Positions 36,338-57,192 of a DNA stretch of 64,000 nucleotides are shown here, piece after piece. Position 1 is the stretch's first letter; the number at the start of each line of letters is the position of its first letter. The stretch is from Molossus alvarezi (Eukaryota > Chordata > Mammalia > Chiroptera > Molossidae). A program made the translations under genes and the position numbers. The stretch lies in contig CM073887.1 in the NCBI GenBank assembly GCA_037176705.1, positions 60,659,001-60,723,000 of the forward strand, read 5' to 3'. The notes beneath the pieces were generated by a model. That model did no database searches and was not told where the DNA came from. It saw only the letters and a program-made list of their open reading frames with translations.

Positions 36338-36805
36338 CTGTCTCATTTAAACTCCATATAACCTTGTCAATGGTGTCTTTTAATAAAAGTAATGATATTA
36401 ATGAAAATAACCCCATTTATTGAGTGCCTGCCCCGCATCAGGCCAAGTCAAGCTTTCTCCGTCACTGTACCATATCACAGATGAGGATGTGGAGGTGCAG
36501 AGGCCAGGACACTGCCCCATGTTGCACTCTGATCGAGAGTCCAGGTTGAGGCCAGACCACCATCTTCCTTTCTGCCACAGTCCTCTTTTCTACTTTTCCC
36601 TAATTCACACAGTAAACTCTAATTAGATGCAATGAAGCTTTATTCCCCCTAAAATAACTTCCATGACACCCCCAGCATAGCCTATACTCTGGTGGCCCAC
36701 ATTACCAACAGCCAAGACAATGATGTGAACTAAACACATATGAACAGGATCCCCCCATAAGATGGCTCTCTCTCTCTTTCTCCTTCCTTCCTTCCCTTTC
36801 TTTTC

Positions 36806-37043
36806 TTTTTTTTTTTTTTTAATCCTCACCTGAAGACATTTTTCCATATTTTGTTCAGACAGAGTGGGAGGGAGAGAGAGAAACATCAATGTGAAAGGGA
36901 CACATAGAGTGGCTGCCACCCACATGACCCAACCAGGGCTGGGGACAAACTGCAACTGAGGTACGTGCCCTTAGCGGGAACCGAACCTGGGTCTCTCTGG
37001 ACCGCAGGCCGATTCTCTAACCACTGAGCCAAACCTGCCAGGG
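36806..37043 (-). mobile_element. Ves SINE (A-type)
   Basis: Reverse copy with target duplication CCTTCCCTTTCTTTT / CCTTCCCTTTCTTTT. Confidence 0.91.
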
Positions 37044-37060
37044 CTCCTTCCCTTTCTTTT

Positions 37061-37214
37061 TCCAATATTTTTATTGATTTTTTTAGAGATGAAGAGAGAA
37101 ACACCCATGAGAAACATCAATTGGCTGCCCTCTGCATGCCCCCTACCAGGGATCAGCCCACAACCTCTTGGTGCACAGGAGGATGCCCAACAACTGAGCC
37201 ACACCAGCCAGGGC
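37061..37214 (-). mobile_element. Ves SINE (B-type), shortened
   Basis: Reverse copy ATATTTTTATTGATTTTTTT to GCCACACCAGCCAGGGC, missing part of the body. Confidence 0.85.
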
Positions 37215-37242
37215 AAGACGTCTTTCTTTTAAACTGTCTAAT

Positions 37243-37315
37243 CCGGGGTTGACAAACCTATCTGCAAAGGGTCAGACAGTAAATATGTTCAGTTTTGCAG
37301 GCCAGTCTCTGTCGC
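37243..37315. mobile_element. hAT-Charlie-type terminal fragment
   Basis: CCGGGGTTGACAAACCTATC followed by GGGTCAGACAGTAAATATG is a diverged end of the CAGGGTTGGCAAACT family. Confidence 0.55.
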
Positions 37316-37611
37316 GTGAACAAAAAAGGGGCCACGTACTAAACCTGACAAGCTCAGGAGAGGCCTGCATGATGGGCCTTACAAACTCAGAGACCTAAAG
37401 GAACCATATGGATGGTCTGAAATTAAAACTCTAACTAGAAGGTCAATCTTTACCTTAACTGAGGCTATAATTGTCTTTTTGCATTTAAGATAATATACCA
37501 TTGGAATATCAGGGTAATTTCTTTTCTCCAAACCACTCAGGGTATAATCTCCCACCAGAGCAAAAGACTACAGAGCCCCTCATTGTTATTGTTATCATGT
37601 TGTTTAATTAT

Positions 37612-37784
37612 TTACATTTATCTTCAGACAGAGTGGGAGGGAGAGAGAAACATCAATGTGAGAGAGACACATCGATGGGTTGCTTTCCACATGACCCCAA
37701 CTGGGGCCAGGGACGAACTGCAACTGAGGTACGTGCCCTTGGCTGGAATCAAACCTGGGACTCCTTGGTTCACAGGCCAGGGCT
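37612..37784 (-). mobile_element. Ves SINE lacking the 5' head
   Basis: Reverse copy: body and B box (GGAATCAAACCTGGGACTCC) present, but the A-box half of the head is deleted between GGTTCACAGG and CCAGGGC. Confidence 0.8.
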
Positions 37785-38076
37785 CATGTTAATTGTTAAC
37801 CATCCTATACCCACCTATGTAAAAAGAGTATGTCTATTTGTTTTATTTTTTAACCAATCCCAGAGATTCCCCACCCTGCTTTGCTTTCTCCCACGTCCCT
37901 CATCTATCACCAGTGGATTTCATGTAACACCCTACGTTTTCTCCTTTGATTCTAATGTATAAAATAAGGTGCAAAACTGCCCTTCTTTGAAACATTTTCT
38001 CAATCCAGTGATACTTTGCTTCCCAGCAGTTGTCATCAATTTGGTTCAAATAAACTCATAAAAAAATCCTTACCCG

Positions 38077-38302
38077 TTTGGCAGTGATGGTGTTCTCAGT
38101 GGTTAGAGCATTGGCCCTCACACAGAATGGTCGTAGGCTGGGTTCCTGATTAAGGACATGTACCTGGGCTACAGGTTCGATCCTAGGCACCTGTTAGGAT
38201 GCATGCAGGAGGCAACCGATTGATGTTTCTCTCTTCCCCCTCCCTTCTACTCTCTAAAAATCAATGGAAAAAGTATCCTTGGGTGAGGATTAACAACAAC
38301 AA
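38077..38302 (+). mobile_element. Ves-related SINE, diverged
   Basis: Head GTTTGGCAGTGATGGTGTTC, tail GTGAGGATTAACAACAACAA. Confidence 0.8.
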
Positions 38303-38335
38303 AAATTCTTACAGGTTTGAACATTTCTTATGTTG

Positions 38336-38455
38336 ACAGTCACAGGAACCCAATTCTGTCCTTGCAGCTCAAAAGTAGCCACTGATGATACATAAACAAT
38401 CGTGAGCGGCAGCATTCAAGTAAATCTTTATTTATAAACAGAGAAACTGAATTTC
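38336..38455. mobile_element. hAT-Charlie-type fragment
   Basis: GTAGCCACTGATGATACATA through AATCTTTATTTATAAACAGA matches the middle of the same family. Confidence 0.5.
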
Positions 38456-38601
38456 CTTTCACTTTCTTAACTTCCCTCCCAACCATTTACAAAGGTAAAA
38501 ACCATTCTCTCTCATAGGCTGTGAAAAGGTAAGGTGGTGGGCCAGAGCTGGGCAGTAGTTTGCCAACATATGGTATCAGTCAAAACAAAAAGAATGCCAC
38601 C

Positions 38602-38832
38602 CCTAGCCAGTGTGGCCCAGTGGTTGGAGCATTGGCCCTCACAACAAAGGGTTTTGGGTTTGATTCTGGTCAAGTCTGCAGACCCTGGTTGGAGGCAACC
38701 AATCCACAGAGAGATGTGTCTCTCTGACATCAATGTTTCTCTCTCTCTCTCCTCCTTCCTCCCTCCCACTCTCTCTCTAAATAAAAAAGGAAAAACTACC
38801 CTCCAGTGAGGATTAAAAAAAAAAAAAAAAAA
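38602..38832 (+). mobile_element. Ves-related SINE
   Basis: Head CCTAGCCAGTGTGGCCCAGT, tail GTGAGGATTAAAAAA. Boundary AGAATGCCAC / AGAAAGCCAC. Confidence 0.86.
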
Positions 38833-39422
38833 GAAAGCCACATAGGTGGAGGTGGAGGTGGAGGAGGGCATAGAGGGGATAAGTGGTGACGGAGAAAATA
38901 AAATAAAAACACACAAAAAAGCAAGCCACAGAGCCACACACTTAATTAATTCTTGCCATTTTCTTGTTGAAAAACATGGGCTTTGAATTTCTGATTTGCT
39001 ACAGATCCTTTTGCTCAATTTCTCATCCAGAACACTTGCTAGTACCAACCAAACTCTTAGTTCAGGAATGCTCTAGTGCCAGAGAGGGGCTTGAAACAGA
39101 TCAAGTGCTTTCCTCTGCATAATAATAAAAGTAAGTCAAGGGAATTAGTGAAAACAAATCCCCAAGTCAAACTTACATTAAAAAACAAACAAACAAGCTT
39201 TTTGCTTTATGCACAAACAGCTTAAATCTTTCATCAACACAGGAAAACATCAGGACATCTGTCAATATTTCATAAACTTTAATTTGGTTAAGGAAATAAT
39301 GAAACGGTTGAAATAAAAAAATGCTTCACTAATGAGTCTCACTGGCTTTTCAGATCTAAGCACTTCAGAGTAGAGCCAATGTCATTACCACATTGAGCTA
39401 CCGCTCAGAAGAATGTCAGAGT

Positions 39423-39478
39423 CCACTAACTACTGAGATATAAAGGAGGGACCTCGCCACTAACTACTGAGATATAAA
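39423..39478. repeat. Short direct repeat
   Basis: A 22-base sequence beginning CCACTAACTACTGAGATA occurs perfectly at 39423-39444 and 39457-39478, 34 bases apart. Confidence 0.9.
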
Positions 39479-39656
39479 ATCGGGTTTTGCTCTATTAACC
39501 ACATCACCTGAAAATGGCTGACTCAATTTTCAGTAAGACTAAAAACACGTTTGCAAACATCTTTATTAAAATCTAGACCACAAGGCACACAAAAGATTCC
39601 ACCTGAGTGGCTTTGGAAGGAAGGGACACTTTGAGATTCTCCATCATTCCCTTGCT

Positions 39657-39850
39657 CAGTGGCTGGCAAATTTGTCCTGTAAATGGATTAGACAGGCAGT
39701 ATTTTCAACTCGGCGGGACAGATGGTCTCCGTCAGCAACTTTCCCTTGCAACAGGAAAGCAAAGTAGCCACAGACGACACATACTCAGAGAGGTATGGCT
39801 GGGTGCTAATAAAACTTTATTTACAAAAACAGCTGTAGACTTGGTTTCGT
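39657..39850. mobile_element. hAT-Charlie-type copy
   Basis: TGGCTGGCAAATTTGTCCTG through AATAAAACTTTATTTACAAA follows the family consensus at high divergence. Confidence 0.55.
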
Positions 39851-39898
39851 TTCTACTCTAGAGCTGCTGTAATTGAAGAGCAATAAGAAACTCACACA

Positions 39899-40147
39899 GC
39901 CCTGGCCGGTTTGGCTCAGCGGTTAGAGCGTCGGCCTGCGGTCCGGAGAGACCCGGGTTCGGTTCCCGCTAAGGGCACGTACTTCGGTTGCAGTTTGTCC
40001 CCGGCCCTGGTTGGTTGTGCGGGTGGCAGCCACTCGATGTGTCCCTTCACGTCGATGTTTCTCTCTCTCTCTCCCTTCCTCTCTCTCCCTCCCATACTCT
40101 ACCGGAACAAAAAATGGAAAAATATCCTCGGGTGAGGATAAAAAAAA
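39899..40147 (+). mobile_element. Ves SINE (A-type), young-looking
   Basis: Near-consensus head. Perfect target duplication AAGAAACTCACACA on both sides. Confidence 0.94.
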
Positions 40148-40569
40148 AGAAACTCACACAAAGGAGGGACATGTTCCATTCTCAAGATGGCAAGGGTGGA
40201 GGAAGCAAAAGGTTTCCGATATGAATCCCCAGTGGAGGTATTCAATATGAACCCTAAGTTTGTGACTAGGATAGGTTCAGCAAACCGAGCCTTCTCTTTG
40301 TTCTCCAGGTAAAGCTTCTCACCTCAGCAGCAACTTCACATAACATGCTCCAGGGCGAGCAGCAGTTGGCACTTATCACTCAGATGGTGGTTAAGATCCT
40401 TCTGAGCCAAGGTGGAAAGCCAGCTGGTATGACCTCGACTGCTGTCACTTGCACAAAGAAACAGTTATCTGGTAGAGCTGAAAACCTCCTTATTCACAGC
40501 TTAAACAAACTGAAGCAGCCTAATACCCATCCTGGCCAGAGCTGATAGGGATTTAGAACCAAGTTCTTT

Positions 40570-40594
40570 GGTATGTATGTATGTATGTATGTAT
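40570..40594. repeat. (ATGT)n microsatellite
   Basis: Six ATGT-type units followed by a short TA run. Confidence 0.9.
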
Positions 40595-40736
40595 ATATAA
40601 ACAGAGGTACATATGTACAAATGAAGGAATGAAATGAAGGAACAAACAATAAAGAAAGACAAAGATGTAAGCTGTCCAAAATGCATCTGTCTTTGGGGTT
40701 TTTAACCTAAAGTTGTCAAGGTGGGTCTCTTTTCTA

Positions 40737-40950
40737 TTTATTTATTTGTTTTTCTTTATTGATTTGAGAGAGAGAGAGAAAGGGAGAGAGAGAGAAACAT
40801 CAATGAGAGAGAACAATGATTGGTCGTCTCCTGCATGCCCCCCACTGAAGACTGGGCCCACAACCTGGGCATGTGCCCTGACCGGGAATTGAACCGGTGA
40901 CCTCTTGGTGCATGGATAAATGCTCAACCACTGAGCCACACTGGCTGGGC
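40737..40950 (-). mobile_element. Ves SINE (B-type)
   Basis: Reverse copy with target duplication AAGGTGGGTCTCTTT / AAGGTAGGTCTCTTT. Confidence 0.92.
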
Positions 40951-40976
40951 AAGGTAGGTCTCTTTAACAGTGACAT

Positions 40977-41182
40977 TGGCCTGGCTGGTTTTGCTCAGAG
41001 GTTAGAGCATTGGCTTGTGGACTGAAGGGTCACAGGTTCGATTCCTAGGCCCCGGTCAGTGTCCTGAGGAAGGCAATCAATTGATGTGTCTCTCTCACAT
41101 TGATGTTTCTCTCTTTCTCCTCTCCATCTAAAAAAATATCAATGGAAAAATATCCTCTGGTGAGGAGTAACAACAACAAAAA
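40977..41182 (+). mobile_element. Ves SINE
   Basis: Head TGGCCTGGCTGGTTTTGCTC, tail GTGAGGAGTAACAACAACAA. Confidence 0.86.
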
Positions 41183-41184
41183 TT

Positions 41185-41345
41185 ATTTAATAGACCAAAA
41201 CTGGAAACAACTCAAGTCTCCATCAGTTAGGGACTAATTAAATTAACACATCCTCATAATAGCTTATTTGCAATTATTAGAATGGTATTAGAGGGGGAAA
41301 TATATAAACAAGCTGCACTTTAGAAATTTTCTACAATAAAAATGC
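41185..41345 (+). mobile_element. Old L1 fragment
   Basis: AACTGGAAACAACTCAAGTC followed by CCATCAGTTAGGGACTAATT resembles the old L1M 3' region. Short and diverged. Confidence 0.55.
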
Positions 41346-41919
41346 ATTGGTAGTAAGAAACTAAAACAAAATAAGGCCACTAAAGCCATAATGGTGGTAC
41401 ATAATGATGCAGCCTTCCTGAGTGCTCCCAGAAGTACCAGTGAGGGAAGCCAGAAAAGATCAGAACACTGGTGACAGTAGCGACATTTATAATAGTGGAC
41501 AAAGTACAAATCGAGTCAAGCAAGAGGATCTAGGTTAAAGATTTATTGATTCTGCACAGTAATTAAAAATGAGAACCGTGAAGCTTTTCTGGCAGTCCAG
41601 AAGATATGAAAAAAGTGACGCTGAAATGAAAACAACAGAACCGGAACTGCCTTACCTACTATCAGAACTATGTGATATATACCAACAGGCAAAAGAAAAG
41701 CACTGGAAAAGGAATGGGAAGACAAGGAAAGATTTTCCATGCTGGAAATTGATTCCAATTTTTAAAATTGTTGTGATCACCCTTGTGTAGGTGTGGACTG
41801 ACTGAATGAATCTAGGCAAGAAGAGCGAAATGTGGCAGTGAGGAAACCCACGCTTTGGTCATGCACCCAGCCCAAATTCAAGTTCACCCACCCAACAAAT
41901 CCAGGTAGGTATGACTTTC

Positions 41920-42030
41920 AAGCCCATTTTAGAGATAGGGAAACGGAGGCTTAGAGAGGAGAAGCAATCAGCCAAGGTCCCCCCAGCAATGAACAGAGAT
42001 GGGATTTGAATCTACACTTAACTGACGCTG
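41920..42030 (-). repeat. MIR-like
   Basis: TAGGGAAACGGAGGCTTAGA and GGGATTTGAATCTACACTTA fit reverse MIR. Confidence 0.65.
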
Positions 42031-42140
42031 AACCTGAGCACTTAAATGCTGCGGGATCCTACACACCCAAAATTCAAACTCTGATAAGCTTTGGTGCCAG
42101 TGAGGGTTCTTGAAAAGCTTCTTAAAGATCCATGATATGC

Positions 42141-42393
42141 ACCCTGGCTGGTTTGGCTCAGTGGTTAGAGTGGCGGTCTGCGGTCCAGAGAGAGCCGGGT
42201 TCGGTTCCCATTAAGGGCACGTACCTCGGTTGCAGTTTGTCCCTGACCCTGATTGGGTCATGCGGGTGGCAGCCACTCGATGTGTTCCTTTCGCATCAAC
42301 GTTTCTCTTTCTCTCTCTCTCCCTCTCCCTCCCTCCCAGTCTATCTGAATAAAAAATGGAAAAAATGTTCTTGGGTGAGGATAAAAAAAAAAA
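42141..42393 (+). mobile_element. Ves SINE (A-type)
   Basis: Head CCCTGGCTGGTTTGGCTCAG. Perfect 18-base target duplication AAAGATCCATGATATGCA. Confidence 0.94.
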
Positions 42394-43123
42394 GATCCAT
42401 GATATGCAAATTTTTAAAATGTACAGCAAACTCTGATATGCATCCCAAAGCTACTCTGGCTTGTAACAACTTAACAATGAGATAATAATTCTCTGAAGAA
42501 AAATACAATTATTGAAACAAAACCTCAATAACACCATTCTCTTTTCTGAGAATGATTCATCCCTGTACCACACAAATACCCTGTCCCACTGAAACCTAAG
42601 TGTGGGTCTGAATGAGGCAGAGATTTCCTCACACCACTGACACAGCTTGAAGATTGACCAGCCAAGATTTTGGCACATCTGTTCTTGCTGCAAGAACACA
42701 GGCCTGGGCAAAACTCAATTCAGAAGCTATATTCCCTGCTACTTACAAATGGGGAGATGCTTAGCCAGATTTGACAAGGGAATAAGCTATAGAAGCAATG
42801 AAGTAGAATGACATTAGCTGAGCAATAGTACAAGTGGATTTGACCCTGGTCTAGGGAAACCCCACCATTATCACTGGCTCTTTCAATTCTTCTAGGAGCA
42901 GCCAGGTCAAAACCATATTTGCCCAATTCCTGACCAACACTTACTGAGCAAAATCCAAAAGGGATAATCATTTCTTTTTGACAGCCTCCAAAAAAATCCG
43001 AAGTGTTTCCCATAGCTTAATTAGAAATGACTCAAATTGAAAGGCAATGTCTTATTTTTAAAAATGTATAACCAAAGGTCCTTTTGGGAAAATGCACTTC
43101 ATTTTCAATACTATTTAGTTTTT
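42394..43123. other. No gene recognised
   Basis: Apparently unique sequence downstream of the presumed SMIM7 poly(A) site. Confidence 0.55.
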
Positions 43124-43220
43124 TATTTTATTTTGTGGTACGTGCCCCTAGCAGGAACCGAACCCAGGACTCTCTAGTGTGCAGGCCACCACGCAACTGC
43201 TGAGCCAAACTGGCCAGGGC
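43124..43220 (-). mobile_element. Head-only short Ves SINE, copy 4
   Basis: Reverse copy: TTTTATTTTATTTTGTGGTA, then CGTGCCCCTAGCAGGAACCG to AACTGGCCAGGGC. No body. Confidence 0.9.
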
Positions 43221-43718
43221 TATGCTAGTTAGTTCTAAAAGCATGCATGTTTGCTTGTTCCTCCCACCAGGTTTACTTTTAAGTCAGGATTTCAAAAACC
43301 ACAACAGACAAATTAAACACCTATGAGATCCAGGTGCTGACCACTAGTGTTTTATTTTGGCAATTAAATCAGGACTCTTTCAAAGAAGCTTCTGTGAAAA
43401 ATGCTCAAATGAAGCTCACTGTTTTTCAACTTTGACTCCAAAACCTCAAGCTTTCAGAATTACATCCCAATATTACCACATAAATCACTCTCACTCTAAA
43501 AATTGTACAATTAATAACCCCTTTAACAGAGAGCTTTCAAGGCAATATAAAATTTCTCGTAAGACACCTGTCTGCCCTTGCCAACTGTTCTGCACCTCTT
43601 CTGTGGGAACCAGTAATACTTCACCCTTAAAGTCCTAGGGATGACAGCTCCACTGAGTGGTCAATCAGAGCCTATTGGGACAGAAAAGGAACTTAATGTA
43701 GACCCAGCAAAAATGAAC

Positions 43719-44448
43719 TTTATTATTCTTAAACAGAGTCCTCAAAAGAGGCTGCATCAAACTTAAAAGGCAACCTTTCTGCTTCAAATTCTTAGAAATA
43801 AATGATTTCTAAAAACTTGTATAATTCGCCCTGGCCAGTTTGGCTCAGCGGTTAGAGCATCAGACTACGGACCAGAGAGATCCAGGTTTGGTTCCCACTA
43901 AGGGCACGTACCTCGGTTGCAGTTTGTCCCTGGCCCCAGTTGGGGTTGTGTGGGTGGCAGCCATTCTATGTTCTCTCTTACATCTATGTTTCTCTTTCTC
44001 TCCCCCCCAAAAAATAAATAAATAAAAACCTGTATAATTCGAGCCAAAAGGGATGGTTATTAACAATAAAACAAGAAATAGCCAGGAATGTCTTTCTAGT
44101 GAAAACTTGGTGGAAGAGGGATTCCAATCCAATAAAACTATCTAGATGTGTTCTATTTTCTATGAGGAATACAATGTTACCATAGCCCCTTACATAAACC
44201 CTCCTGAAACTCCTTAGGTAGATGTTTCAATGCTGAGTCCAATGTAAAAATATCTTTAAAAAAATAAAACAACAGTGACATGGTCAGGAAACCCTGCACA
44301 ACTTGGTGAACAATTCTTCCCACCCACCACGAGCTTGGGCTTTCTGGGAAAGTCACCGGTTTTCCGGTCAAACACATTCTTGAAGTTGTCAGGAACAGAG
44401 GAAGGCGTGGCATCTGGGAAGGTATGTTCCTGGTTCCATATCTGGAGC
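43719..44448 (-). other. SMIM7: Putative SMIM7 3' UTR with polyadenylation signal
   Basis: From the stop codon downward the first AATAAA on the minus strand is at 43724-43719, followed by T-rich then TG-rich sequence, a plausible poly(A) site. If used, the 3' UTR is about 730 bases and contains an opposite-strand Ves SINE at 43829-44030. The boundary is inference; an alternative signal exists near 43350. Confidence 0.5.
43829..44030 (+). mobile_element. Ves SINE (A-type) in the presumed SMIM7 3' UTR
   Basis: Head GCCCTGGCCAGTTTGGCTCA, shortened body and AAATAAATAAATAAA tail. Target duplication AAAAACTTGTATAATTCG / AAAAACCTGTATAATTCG. Confidence 0.92.
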
Positions 44449-54240
<9,792 letters not shown>

Positions 54241-54560
54241 CTTTACAGCCACAGCGTCCAACAGAACCGGAAGCGGAAGCCCCAAGGAGGGAGGAGAGAG
54301 AAACACTAGTTGACCAATCATGAAGCAGCACTGGCGAGGGTCGAGCCAATCGAAGGCCAAGGCAAGCAGGGTCCCACCCTTTGCAGGTCCGGCCCCCTTA
54401 GGAAGAGAAAGCGCCCTTACTCGCTGAAGAGGCCTAGCGTAGCGGGGAAGGGGCGGGGGGGGGGAGCGAGGTACGTCACCTACGGGCGGGGCCATCTGGA
54501 GACAAAGATTAGGTCACTTGTTGGAGGTGTGCCGCGCAGGCGTTAGGAATCTGCGCTCTG
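54241..54560 (-). promoter_or_regulatory. SMIM7 promoter region
   Basis: GC-rich sequence just upstream of the SMIM7 start contains tandem ETS-like sites (CCGGAAG, GCGGAAG at 54267-54280), two CCAAT boxes (about 54306-54312 and 54344-54350), a CRE-like TACGTCAC (54472-54479) and GGGCGG boxes at about 54450 and 54485. No TATA box. This is a classic housekeeping arrangement and may also act toward TMEM38A. Confidence 0.7.
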
Positions 54561-55100
54561 GAGAATTAGCTCCGCGGCTTTCTCTTCTGGACTGGAGTCT
54601 CAGATGGGGCTTCCGGAGAAACGGCGCCCCTGACCACTGAGCTGCACAGAGGAATGGGTCCTGATGCAGTGGGCTTTCCGGAGGATGGACGCCCCAACTG
54701 ATTGAGGAGGGTCCTCCTGGGTCCCACGAGAGGTGGGAATCCCCACTACCGGTGGCGGGGGTTCCTTACCGAGAGGTCCCTTTGGAGGACGGAGGTCCCC
54801 GTGGGGGACGGAGGTCGTAACTTATGGAGCCACATGGAAGACTGGGGTTGTGACAGCTGTATAGAGGACGAGATCCTGACTGAAGGGACCCCCAAGGGCA
54901 CGGGAGGGTGGAGTTCTCCCCTGATCAGGCCCCAGGGATGGAGGTCCCTATCCAATGACTCCAGAGAATGTGGGTCCTCATCGAGCTCCATCTGGACGCG
55001 GTCCCGACTGATCCATCCCACCTGGGTGGGCTCCACGTGTGAGGGACCCCCCTCTCCCACAAAGGACAGCTCCCCTGCCAGTCACTCCACAGGGGTCAGC
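54560..55100. repeat. Degenerate GGA/GTCCC-rich minisatellite-like block
   Basis: The segment between the SMIM7 promoter and the TMEM38A CpG-rich exon repeats variants of GGAGGACGGAGGTCCC with CTGACTGA-like spacers at roughly 30-40 base intervals. The periodicity is irregular. It leaves a 160-codon frame open by chance. No known repeat family was recognised. Confidence 0.5.
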
Positions 55101-55199
55101 ACCCCACCTTGCTGGGCTGAATGGGGTCGTGATGGCCCAGAGGAGGGACAAAGTAGGGAACACCTGACCAGCCGGGCTCCCTGAGACAGGACAGCCCCC

Positions 55200-55480
55200 A
55201 CCCCCAGACAGCTGTCGCTCCTCCTCTCGCGCGGGGCCTGGCGGATGTGGGCGGACCCAGCGGCGGGGGTGGGGGGGCGCAGTCGCTGGATCGCGGGCGG
55301 CGGGACGCACCGGGCTGGGGGCTGGGGTAGGACCCGGCGCGCACCATGGAACTGCTGTCCGCGCTAAGCCTGGGCGAGTTGGCGCTCAGCTTCTCTCGGG
55401 TGCCGCTCTTCCCGGTCTTCGACCTCAGCTACTTCATCGTCTCCATCCTCTACCTCAAGTATGAGCCAGGTGAGCCAGGG
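55200..55480. promoter_or_regulatory. TMEM38A promoter and first-exon CpG-rich segment
   Basis: CpG-rich sequence with GC boxes directly precedes and covers TMEM38A exon 1. A CACGTG E-box lies at 55034-55039, about 310 bases upstream of the start codon. No TATA box is seen between it and the ATG. Confidence 0.6.
55346..55469 (+). CDS. TMEM38A: TMEM38A exon 1 (TRIC-A cation channel, N-terminus)
   Basis: The ATG at 55346 in a strong Kozak context (GCACCATGG) opens 41 codons beginning [20 protein letters not shown] and ending ILYLKYEP, then one base before a consensus donor GTGAGC (55470). I recognise this as the N-terminus of TMEM38A, the trimeric intracellular cation channel TRIC-A of muscle sarcoplasmic reticulum and nuclear membranes. 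There it carries K+ counter-current during Ca2+ release. The full protein is about 300 residues; this exon holds the luminal N-terminus and the start of the first membrane helix (hydrophobic from about residue 19). Exon 2, expected to encode the AVELSRRHP region, was not found before the window end, so 55470-64000 is intron 1. Confidence 0.95.
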
Positions 55481-55923
55481 CGGGGGGGTTGGAGGGGCCT
55501 GGCATCGCCGGGCGGGGTTCGAGGAGGGAGAAGCCTTGGATCATGGGGGGACAGTCCCAGGGACGGGTTCGGGAGCAGACAGGTGCTGGGATCGTGGGGT
55601 TCTCCCATACTGGGGTTTGCAGGGGGAGAAACGTGAGGGAGAGCAAAGAGAAAAGCCTCTCTGGATGTTAGGGCTGGGGGAGGGGAAGCAGATGGGGACT
55701 GGAGGGAAGGAGAGAAGCGTGGTAGTTCAGAGGGGGAACAGGTGTTGCGGAGGGGGCAGGGAGAGAAGGTCAGGGGTCCTAGTAGGGGAAGGTCGCATGA
55801 AGTTGAGTAAGGGGCGTAGGTCGTGGTGAGGGGATAGGCGAGGGTGGGCGCTGTCTTGGCCGCCCTAAGCAGTGACCTCCCTCCTTGCCCTTGGCTAGGA
55901 AACTAGAGCGGCAGCTGAGTGTC

Positions 55924-55930
55924 TATATAA
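55924..55930 (+). promoter_or_regulatory. TATA-like box in TMEM38A intron 1
   Basis: TATATAAGG lies 455 bases into intron 1, with a CAGCTG E-box 7 bases upstream (55912-55917). Both are sequence matches only; use as an alternative promoter is speculative. Confidence 0.25.
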
Positions 55931-56200
55931 GGACCGGTCATGCCGGGGTCAGGTTCAGAGAAAGTGACACCGGTGCCCCCTTCCCCCTGCAGCTATGAGG
56001 CTACCTCCTCTCCCTTCCCCTCAGGGAGGCTGGGCTGGATCTCTGCTCCCTGCCTGAATTCTTCCGACCTTGGCCCCCATCCTTTCCACTTACTGAGCAG
56101 AACCGGCCCTAGGTGGGGTAATTTGGGGTCAGCCTTCTCCCACCAGCTCCAGACCCCCATGGAATCCAAGAGGGGAAAACCCATCTTCTAGAATTTAAAC

Positions 56201-56219
56201 ACACACACACACACACACA
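56201..56219. repeat. (CA)n microsatellite
   Basis: About nine CA units in TMEM38A intron 1. Confidence 0.9.
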
Positions 56220-57033
56220 ATAAAAATAAGGGTAAATGGTCTCCACAGAATGTGTTCTATTTTTATAGGTTTGCCAAATATTTCTTGTTCTCCTAGTATT
56301 TTAATTATTCTAGTACACCAGCAAACTAAATGGACAGTAGAATTCAGCTTTAGAAAAAAGATTAATCACCAAAAACTTTGTGATCCTTTCTCCCACTTAG
56401 ATGTAAATTACCCCTATATTCTAGTCTCAGAATGGAAATAGCTATCTTTTAAATGACAAAAATAGGTGCTTCTATATAATTTAAAATCAAACTGAAAAGC
56501 ACAAAGGTAAAAAGAGAGAATTACAGTTTATGTGGTGGACACCCTTCCAGACCTCTCTTCTCTGCATTTATAACCCCCAGAATTATGAATGTAAACCCAC
56601 GATCTTATGCAAATAAGATTATACTCTGCTTGCCAAGTGTTTTTGTTCCATTTTATTTTTGCCAGTCCACAGGCCAGAGCCTATTTTTTAAAAAGCTTTT
56701 CTATAGAGCAGTTACTTTGTAACGCAAAATAAGCTTTGTATTGTCATAGCATGACCACGGGTCTGTATTTCCTGTATAGGGATGAATTCCTGGTGTCTCA
56801 GGCCAGTCCCAAGGTGGCTACAGAACCCCACACACCTTGGGAAATCTCAAACTGTGGAGCAGGAGCCTCCTAGGAATGTAGGACAACAGGTATCTGGAGG
56901 AAAGGGGTCTCCAGGTTGGCTGGAGTATGCAGGAGGGGTCAGAACATTCCTACTGGAGTCACAGAGTAAGTCATCTGAACTACAAGTACAGGAGCTTGAA
57001 GGTTCTTGAAGATTCTTGAAGGTTGAGAGGGTT

Positions 57034-57192
57034 CTATGGTTCTCAAGCCTAGCTGCATGTTAGAACCTCCTGGGGGCTCTTAAACCCTCCAGTTGATTCA
57101 GCATATCTGGGGTGGGGCTCTGGTATCCCCATGTTTGAAGTTCTCCTCCCCCAGTGATTGCTGTCTGCTGTCAAGGTTGAGAAACCCCTGCC
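57034..57192 (+). mobile_element. MER5A-like hAT copy
   Basis: GGTTCTCAAGCCTAGCTGCA to GGTTGAGAAACCCCTG, with the internal GGGGTGGGGCTCTGGTATCC typical of MER5A. Confidence 0.7.

Noticed and set aside
54702..55184. 160-codon open frame upstream of TMEM38A
   Set aside because: It coincides with the degenerate repeat block and has no known protein similarity; stop codons are simply rare in this GC-rich repeat.
55898..55920. Possible TMEM38A exon 2 start (AAACTAGAGCGGCAGC after a TAG)
   Set aside because: It has a passable acceptor but does not continue into the expected SRRHPIASW coding sequence and meets stops.
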